This document shows, piece by piece, positions 58,200 through 64,000 of a stretch of DNA of 64,000 bases (positions are counted from its first letter, which is position 1; the number at the start of each line of letters is the position of its first letter). The stretch covers positions 46,155 to 110,154 of the forward strand of contig NZ_LLXZ01000113.1 of the NCBI RefSeq assembly GCF_001440395.1, in the 5' to 3' direction. Under the pieces are notes generated by a model. The model saw only the letters and a list, made by a program, of their open reading frames with translations, was not told the DNA's origin and did no database searches. This stretch comes from Bradyrhizobium jicamae (GTDB lineage: Bacteria; Pseudomonadota; Alphaproteobacteria; Rhizobiales; Xanthobacteraceae). The translations under genes were made by a program, and so were the position numbers.

Positions 58200-58230
58200 T
58201 TGAATCGCACCTAGCGTCAAATTGTACGAT
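58200..58230 (+). promoter_or_regulatory. MerR-type promoter element, copy 9 (second subfamily)
   Basis: TTGAAT, 19 bases, TACGAT, spacer end GCGTCAAATTG, followed by CTCAAAGTGGGTGGC as after copy 3. It lies 247 bases upstream of the binding-protein gene. Confidence 0.65.
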
Positions 58231-58476
58231 CTCAAAGTGGGTGGCCAGTCCCTGGTAAAACGACTGGAGACCACCCCTTGCTATCTGTGAAGGATCGCCT
58301 GAACCCGCACTACGTCCTGGATGGGCGAGAGCTCTCGGCATCTGGGGGCCGAAATGGATGATGATCATGGCGTTACAGAAGCCTGACCAGCGCGAGCCCG
58401 TTGCGGCCAGGTGCCTCAGACGGTCAAGGACACAGCGCGACTGACCGCAATCTCGGTCCAACATCGGGAGCTTCAA
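58231..58476. other. Leader of the binding-protein gene
   Basis: Between the MerR-type element and the ATG at 58477. No separate gene recognised. Confidence 0.4.
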
Positions 58477-59589
58477 ATGTCAATTTATCGTGCCAGTTCC
58501 GCCGCGAGTGCAGCCTTCCTTGCTTGTGCTTTGGTTTCGACTGCGCCCGCTGCGGACATCAGTATTGCCGTGGCCGGACCGATGACCGGAAGCACTGCTG
58601 CGATTGGTGCACAACTGCGCGAGGGTGCTGCCGCGGCCGTTGATGCTTTGAATGCCTCCGGCCTACTTCCCGGTACAAAGGTCATATTAAGCGTCGCCGA
58701 CGACGCGTGCGATCCCAAGCAGGCCGTCGCAGTAGCGAATCGGCTGACCGCGGATCGGGTCAGGTTGGTCGTTGGTCACCTCTGTTCTTCTTCCTCGATC
58801 CCGGCTTCTGACGTTTACGATGAAGCGCAGATTATTCAAATTTCCCCCGGCACAACTAATCCGCAGCTGACAGAGCGTGGTCTCAAAACGGTGTTTCGAA
58901 TCTGCGGCCGCGATGACCAACAAGGTGTCGTGGCGGCCGAATACATCCTGCAACACTACCCGAACAACAAAATTGCTGTCCTCGACGACAAGAGCACCGC
59001 TGGCAAGGGCATTGCCGATGTCGTCTGGTCGCGTCTTCAGCAAGCAGGCCAAAAGGTCATTCGGCAAAGCTATGCGGCCGGCGAAAAGGACTACACGGCC
59101 CTGGTCTCAAGGATGAAGAGGGACGGAATCCAGATCGCCTATATCGGCGGCTATTACACCGAGATCGGTTTGATCGTGCGCCAGGCGGCAGACGCAAGCG
59201 CAGATCTCACGATCATGGCGAACGATCCGTTGATGACTTACGAATTCTGGGCCATCACGGGCAGAGCCGGAAACGGCACCCTGTTCACCTTCATGCCCGA
59301 CGCCACCAAGAATCCCCAAGCCGCGGACGTCGTGGCCAGAATGAAGGCATCCAAACTGTCTGCAGAAGGCTATACGCTCTACGCCTATGCGGCCGTCCAA
59401 GCTTGGGCTGACGCAGTGAAGCGGGCCGGCTCCCTCAACGCCACGCGGGTGGCAGCGGCGCTTCGTTCGCAGCCGATCGAAACAGTAGTCGGGACGGTCC
59501 GATTTGATACCAAAGGAGACAACGCGTCTCCCGGCTTCGCGGTTTACCGCTGGCACGACAGTATCGTCGAAGCCGTCGGGCAGAACTGA
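58477..59589 (+). CDS. ABC transporter substrate-binding protein, branched-chain amino acid (LivK) type
   Basis: This 370-residue periplasmic protein has a signal peptide (SSAASAAFLACALVSTAPAA) and then DISIAVAGPMTGSTAAIGAQ, the usual start of LivK-type binding proteins. VVGHLCSSSSIPASDVYDEA, the ligand-contact region YAAGEKDYTALVSRMKRDGI and IAYIGGYYTEIGLI follow. The ATG at 58477 has GGGAG six bases upstream. No permease or ATPase genes follow, so it would have to use a transporter encoded elsewhere, or act as a sensor. The substrate could be an amino acid or another small molecule. It follows a MerR-type element, and a decayed copy of both lies at 18.8-19.4 kb. Confidence 0.85.
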   Translation: MSIYRASSAASAAFLACALVSTAPAADISIAVAGPMTGSTAAIGAQLREGAAAAVDALNASGLLPGTKVILSVADDACDPKQAVAVANRLTADRVRLVVGHLCSSSSIPASDVYDEAQIIQISPGTTNPQLTERGLKTVFRICGRDDQQGVVAAEYILQHYPNNKIAVLDDKSTAGKGIADVVWSRLQQAGQKVIRQSYAAGEKDYTALVSRMKRDGIQIAYIGGYYTEIGLIVRQAADASADLTIMANDPLMTYEFWAITGRAGNGTLFTFMPDATKNPQAADVVARMKASKLSAEGYTLYAYAAVQAWADAVKRAGSLNATRVAAALRSQPIETVVGTVRFDTKGDNASPGFAVYRWHDSIVEAVGQN

Positions 59590-59639
59590 TCGTCACGACG
59601 CACACGGCCCCGCATGTTCAGCCAATGATGGAAATCATG

Positions 59640-59810
59640 AAAAACCCTCTTTACATCGCAAATGGTGTGCTACTCGCGTCGTTCCTCGTGCTCGTGGCAG
59701 CAGTGCTCGGCGTCCTATTCTGCCGCTGGATGGATGCCTCTGAGGAAGGTAGAGCCAGCCAAAGCCGCTGCGTTATTCACGCCTGGTACCTGGACCAATG
59801 CGAGGAATGA
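59640..59810 (+). CDS. Possible small membrane protein after the binding-protein gene
   Basis: This is a frame of about 56 residues starting MKNPLYIANGVLLASFLVLV, with one strong membrane segment and a Cys-containing end. It lies 50 bases after the binding-protein stop on the same strand. No family was recognised and no strong ribosome binding site is visible. Confidence 0.3.
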   Translation, partial: KNPLYIANGVLLASFLVLVAAVLGVLFCRWMDASEEGRASQSRCVIHAWYLDQCEE

Positions 59811-60106
59811 TATTGCCGCCAGCTCAAAAATGACGGCCCCCATTCCGGCACCGAGCCACCTGAATTGCCGCATGCGAACGGCTCGACGATTATTCTCTCG
59901 GCTTCTCAGGGGCTAGCGCGGAGCTTCAGGTTCATCTCACCTTTAGTAAATTAGGCACTTTGACCTGCTGCCCGCAGGACGATTTGGATCGCCGCCGTCC
60001 TTGTTATCCCAACAAGGCATCCAACTCAGTCCTCTGCCATCGCCGGCGCAGCGGGCTGGCAAGCTGGCAATTGTCACTGCCCTCGGCGGCTCAAACGGAG
60101 AACACT

Positions 60107-61225
60107 ATGTCGGATACAAAATTGCAAGCTGTGCTCTCTTCTCTTTCGCAGGCAGCGAGACAGTTAGATGTTCTGCCGTCCGGCCGGCCTGCGCCGGATG
60201 CTAGTTACGTGAAACTAAACACGAATGAGAACCCATTTCCACTACCAACAATCGTATGGCAAAGTGCGATTGCGGCCCTGGAGCGGCAATATTTATATCC
60301 AGAAAGTGATAATATCAGCTTGAGGGAAGCAGCCGCCGATGCTTACGGCCTCTCCAAAGATCATGTGATCGCCGGTAACGGATCATCTGAACTTCTCGGG
60401 CTCATCTACAGAGCTTTTCTTGCCCCGGGCGACAGCGTGGCAATGATGTCGCCGGGCTTTTCGTTCAACCGCAAACTCGCCTTGTTGCAGGGCGCTCAAT
60501 TGCTCGAAATCGAATCAAGCGAACCTCATTCCTTGCCGGTGGAGCAATTTCTTCTTGCTCCCGCAAAAGATGCCAAGTTCATTCTGTTAGCTAATCCGAA
60601 CAATCCCACCGGAACCTTCGTTCCGGTAGCCGATATCGAGTGCCTCCTAGCACAATCGGACCGCCTAATCGTCTTGGACGAGGCCTATGTCGACTTTGCA
60701 CCTGATAATGGCTTGCGCCTCGTCAATCGCTATTCGAACCTTCTTCTCTTAAGAACATTCTCGAAAAGCTATGCTGCCGCTGGCATTCGCGTCGGCTTCG
60801 GCTTCGGCCATCCCGAGCTCATTGGGAGGTTACGTAATATCCAGAACGTCTTCAGCATGAATGTAGTTGGGCATGCGATCGGCATCAGCGTCCTTGCGCA
60901 TCGCGCCGCTTACGAGGAGAACCATGGACATATCAGGCATGAAAGACAGCGAGTTACGATCGCTCTGTCGAAACTCGGATTTTATGTAACACCTTCCCAC
61001 GCTAACTTCCTGCTAGCCCGTGTGCCAGAGGGCCGAGACGGCAGGTGCTGGCAAGCAGCTTTGGAAAAGCAAAAGATACTTGTCGCCTTCTTTCCTGACA
61101 AAGGTCTTGAAAATTGCATCCGGGTTAGCATCGGTACAAGACCGCAAATGGATGCATTTCTCGCGGCAACCCGTGACATCTCTGAGAGTTTTAGAGTTGG
61201 AAGATCGCCCGCTTCGCGGCTTTAA
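60107..61225 (+). CDS. hisC: Class I/II aminotransferase, histidinol-phosphate type
   Basis: This 372-residue PLP enzyme resembles HisC. YVKLNTNENPFPLP near residue 35, GNGSSELLGLIYRAF near 85, LLANPNNPTGTFVP near 158, VLDEAYVDFAPDNGL near 190 and the PLP-lysine motif LLLRTFSKSYAAAGIRVG near 215 are typical. The ATG at 60107 has CGGAG upstream. It stands alone, without other his genes, so a role other than histidine synthesis (for example an aromatic or related amino acid transaminase) is possible. The symbol states the family, not a proven pathway. Confidence 0.8.
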   Translation: MSDTKLQAVLSSLSQAARQLDVLPSGRPAPDASYVKLNTNENPFPLPTIVWQSAIAALERQYLYPESDNISLREAAADAYGLSKDHVIAGNGSSELLGLIYRAFLAPGDSVAMMSPGFSFNRKLALLQGAQLLEIESSEPHSLPVEQFLLAPAKDAKFILLANPNNPTGTFVPVADIECLLAQSDRLIVLDEAYVDFAPDNGLRLVNRYSNLLLLRTFSKSYAAAGIRVGFGFGHPELIGRLRNIQNVFSMNVVGHAIGISVLAHRAAYEENHGHIRHERQRVTIALSKLGFYVTPSHANFLLARVPEGRDGRCWQAALEKQKILVAFFPDKGLENCIRVSIGTRPQMDAFLAATRDISESFRVGRSPASRL

Positions 61226-61541
61226 TCGCTGCTTTCGCGTTACATCGGCGATCGTACCACGACAAAGAGAGCGGTTTATGCCAATGACAGATGTCTGTTG
61301 TGGTTGAGCGACGAACAGTGACAACGGACCGATGCCTTACCGACCGACGGATATTAGAGGCGTAGAGGCGTCGAAGCGAAAGGACAATCTCCGCGTGCTC
61401 AGCGGCATAAACAGTACTAACGACCACAACAGCGGAGAGGAAAGTGCGACCACATTAAGAACCGTCCGTCTTTGACCGCTCGGATGGCCCGAAGCGAGCG
61501 GACCTCCTGCCTTCACACCTTACACTCTTGGAGATAATCGA
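61226..61541. other. Intergenic region
   Basis: About 315 bases, no gene recognised. It should hold the promoter of the monooxygenase gene. Confidence 0.4.
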
Positions 61542-62561
61542 ATGAGAAACGACTTTCCTTCAAAACTGACCTGCGGCATCTTCGATCATCTGGACGAGGA
61601 CGGCCGTGATATCGCCGGGCAATACGCAGATCGCCTCATACTAGCGGAGGCGTACGATCGCCTCGGTTTCTATGGATATCATGTGGCAGAGCACCACTGT
61701 ACGCCACACGGGAGAGGCCCGTCACCGAATCTGTTCTTATCGAGCGTCGCACAGCGCACGAGGCGGCTTCGTTTTGGCCCATTGGTCATGCTGCTTAACC
61801 TTTATCATCCGCTGCGCGCGTTCGAGGAGATCTGCATGCTCGACCAGTTGAGTGGTGGCAGGCTCGAGCTGGGTATCGGACGCGGCTCTCTCCCGGTCGA
61901 ATGGGGCTACTTCGGGATCAGCGCAGACGCTGCGCCAGGCCGTTATGAGGAAGCCAGCGAGATCCTTATTGAGGCGATGAAAGGCGGCTCTCTATCCTAT
62001 CAAGGCGACCATTTTGAGCTTAGCGACGTTCCTTTGACGCTAGGACCTCATCAGCGTCCGTGGCCGCCGACATGGATTGCCACCAATCGACCCGAGTCTG
62101 CAGGTTGGGCCGCCTCGAATGGTGCAAATCTCGCGTGCGTAGGCCCCTCCTCTACTGTCCGCAAAGTTACTGATGCCTTCCGCGCTCATCGAGAGCGCGA
62201 CCGTGACGCTGACGATCATGCGCGGTTCGTTGGATTGCTCCGCATGATCGTGATTGCGCGTTCTGAGACAGATGCCCATTCGCTCGCGGCCTCTGCTTAT
62301 GAACGATGGCTCAAGAACTTCAAATTCCTTTACGATCTCAACGCCATCCCGACACCACCGAGCCTGCCACTGACCTTCGATGCGGCAATCGCGAGTGAAT
62401 TGTGCGTAGTGGGAACGCCAGCTTCTGTGCGAAAAGCGCTTCTTAACCAGCTGGAAGAGGCAGGTGCCAACTATCTCCTTTGTCAACTAGCGTTTGGGAA
62501 TCTGCCGCTTGATGCTTCCCTATACGCCGCAGCCACAATTCAATCCGAAGTCATTGGCTGA
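61542..62561 (+). CDS. Luciferase-like (LLM class) flavin-dependent monooxygenase
   Basis: This 339-residue member of the same superfamily as the protein at 1075-2388 is shorter and clearly different in sequence. YADRLILAEAYDRLGFYGYH, VAEHHCTPHGRGPSPNLFLS, RTRRLRFGPLVMLLNLYHPL and DQLSGGRLELGIGRGSLPVE are the family blocks of the first half. The second half has WPPTWIATNRPESAGW and ends with a typical VGTPASVRKALLNQLEEAG helix. The ATG follows TTGGAGATAATCGA, a good ribosome binding site. Its natural substrate is unknown. Confidence 0.85.
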   Translation: MRNDFPSKLTCGIFDHLDEDGRDIAGQYADRLILAEAYDRLGFYGYHVAEHHCTPHGRGPSPNLFLSSVAQRTRRLRFGPLVMLLNLYHPLRAFEEICMLDQLSGGRLELGIGRGSLPVEWGYFGISADAAPGRYEEASEILIEAMKGGSLSYQGDHFELSDVPLTLGPHQRPWPPTWIATNRPESAGWAASNGANLACVGPSSTVRKVTDAFRAHRERDRDADDHARFVGLLRMIVIARSETDAHSLAASAYERWLKNFKFLYDLNAIPTPPSLPLTFDAAIASELCVVGTPASVRKALLNQLEEAGANYLLCQLAFGNLPLDASLYAAATIQSEVIG

Positions 62562-64000
62562 CTATGATTAGCTCCGACCTTGGAGGATGCAAATTGGTTT
62601 CCAGCACTCCTTCACATCCGCGTATGGTCCGGCCGAGGACTGACAGTCAACTCCGAGAAGTTCCGTCGAGAGCGCCGCGATGATGATCGAGACTGAACGA
62701 ATATTCAAACCATTCGTTAGCCTACAGGAACGCCTTGGGGTAAGACGCCGGAATGCCAATGCCACCGCTGAGGATCAGGAGGATGCGTGTCTGAGCAGCG
62801 AATGATGGCCGCGGGCGAATTGACTCCGCGACTTGATCATATGGCGTTTCGGCATACGAACCATAAGCGCGCGCCTCGCACTTGTCGATCGAGAACACGA
62901 GCGACTTCGCCCTTTGCCAATGCCTATGCGTCGCTGCAACGCCCGGCGTTAGCGCTCCTGGCGATCGGACCAGCGCTATTCTTCTGCCACGCCAACTCTA
63001 AGACTGCCGATCGGACTCTTCGAGATGAGGTGTAGACGCTTGCGCTTCTGACGGTCGCGTCCCGCCTGCAGCGAAACGAAGGCTCGCGGAATACTCCTCG
63101 GCAAAGTCATGCGTTGGTCAAGCGGGGTGAAGACGTCATCATCACGCGTCAATCGACACGATAGTATCCGTCTTGTTCGAGCGCAGCTTTCGAAGACCGC
63201 GCCACACTCAGGACAGTGTACTTTTCGAGCAGTCCGGTGCTGCCGATCGCTCCGGGATCGTGGCGGGCATGCCTTAGGTCCCGCATAGTTTTGGGGCTTC
63301 TTCCCCGGCCAAAGCACGCTTGGTAATGTGTAGGAAGACCGGCGCCTTGCAATCTGCCTCGGACTTTCCTCGCCCAAGCGTGTCCTTCGATGCGGGCCGA
63401 CAGTCCCCGTCCGATGTCGTCAGGCATACAAATAGTGGGAGTTCAGACGGTACGGGCCTTATCTGTACTGCGTGAAATGACTTTGAAGGATCGGCGCGCT
63501 TGTGCGGCTTGGCACCACATTGGGAAGCACGACAGCCTGATCGATCGTGACGGACACAGATGCGCATTGATACGCCAATGATGAAGACGCCGTGCTCGTT
63601 TGAACGGACGCGCGCGACTACACAAAAACCGGGTTACCGCCAACGAATTTGCAAAGGGTAGCGACGTGCTCCTGCGACGTCTCACTATTGGAGGCGATAC
63701 ACGGGTATTTGCGCACGAGCCGCATAGCGATCTTTCCGATCGGTTCGTTGCAACGCGAGTGCCGACGCTTGCTTCGTTATCGCTCGCAAACCGGACGCTT
63801 CGAAACGTCTCGTCGAAACGTGCGATCTCCCTGTGACAACAGCTAGCCAACGACCGGTGCGAGCTATCTCTATTTTTTGGCAAGTTCAGTCCGCTCAGCG
63901 CTAGAGCGCCTTCGGTCCGCTTACGCTCTGTGAAGAGGCGGCGTCATGAAACTGATGGTCGGCGTTGCCTCTGCCAATTGATCACCCCCAGTCCAGATGC
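62562..64000. other. Gene-poor end of the window
   Basis: About 1.4 kb in which only short frames are open on either strand. None was recognised. Small basic frames might be decayed mobile-element parts but this is not supported. Confidence 0.35.

Noticed and set aside
6849..58230. MerR-type elements as tts boxes (type III secretion regulator TtsI)
   Set aside because: GTCAG-TTGT recalls the start of the tts box, but the following AGCTT/AAGCT-type dyad and second GTCAG are missing, while the 19-bp spacer and position before nolA fit a MerR promoter.
59953..59972. Sigma-54 promoter ahead of hisC
   Set aside because: The GG and GC are 11 bases apart instead of 10.
62562..64000. Insertion-sequence transposase at the right end
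   Set aside because: Basic short frames exist, but no DDE motif, no terminal inverted repeats and no recognisable family.

Overview
The window looks like part of the symbiosis island of a Bradyrhizobium. Its core is the gene order nolA, nodD2, nodD1, nod box, nodABCSUIJ, nolM, nolO, nodZ, fixR, nifA, fixA. From memory, this matches the order in soybean bradyrhizobia; no database comparison was made. The flanks are gene-poor and full of broken genes, small hypothetical genes and repeats, as expected of an old mobile island. No tRNA, rRNA, CRISPR array or intact transposase was recognised.

Layout, left to right. (1) 1-6.3 kb: the 3' end of a GDP-L-fucose synthase (nolK), queD, a luciferase-like monooxygenase with an SDR remnant, an SRAP remnant, a phasin and a ParA-like pair. 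(2) 6.8-9.1 kb: a decayed type I-E Cascade locus with a casB remnant, an apparently intact cas7e and a frameshifted cas5e. (3) 9.3-19.7 kb: small hypothetical genes, a modA remnant, hairpin and direct repeats, and a clostripain-like protein without its catalytic Cys plus a decayed partial copy of it. (4) 19.9-32.9 kb: a biotin-dependent acyl-CoA carboxylase operon, trpD-trpC, several frameshifted genes, an acyl-CoA synthetase and an MHS-type transporter. (5) 33.5-40 kb, minus strand: fixR-nifA, fixA, a broken fixB and fixC, with no fixX found. (6) 40.9-52.4 kb, minus strand: the Nod factor operon behind a well-conserved nod box. (7) 52.4-57.5 kb, plus strand: nodD1, nodD2 and nolA. (8) 58.2-64 kb: a branched-chain amino acid-type binding protein, a HisC-type aminotransferase, a second luciferase-like monooxygenase and an apparently gene-free end.

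How the genes work together: NodD proteins bind the nod box and drive synthesis of a lipochitooligosaccharide. NodC makes the chitin backbone, NodB deacetylates it, NodA acylates it, NodS N-methylates it, NodU and NolO carbamoylate it, NodZ fucosylates it (GDP-fucose from enzymes such as NolK), and NodIJ exports it. FixR-NifA and the electron-transfer gene fixA belong to the later nitrogen-fixation programme.

Most unusual observation: a MerR-type promoter element (TTGAAT or TTGAAC, exactly 19 bp, then a TA-rich -10) occurs nine times in the window. Five copies are joined to the 5' end of nolA; one of these is the real nolA and four are remnants, including one upstream of nodD2. The other four form a second subfamily, one of which lies upstream of an intact binding-protein gene and one upstream of a decayed copy of that gene.
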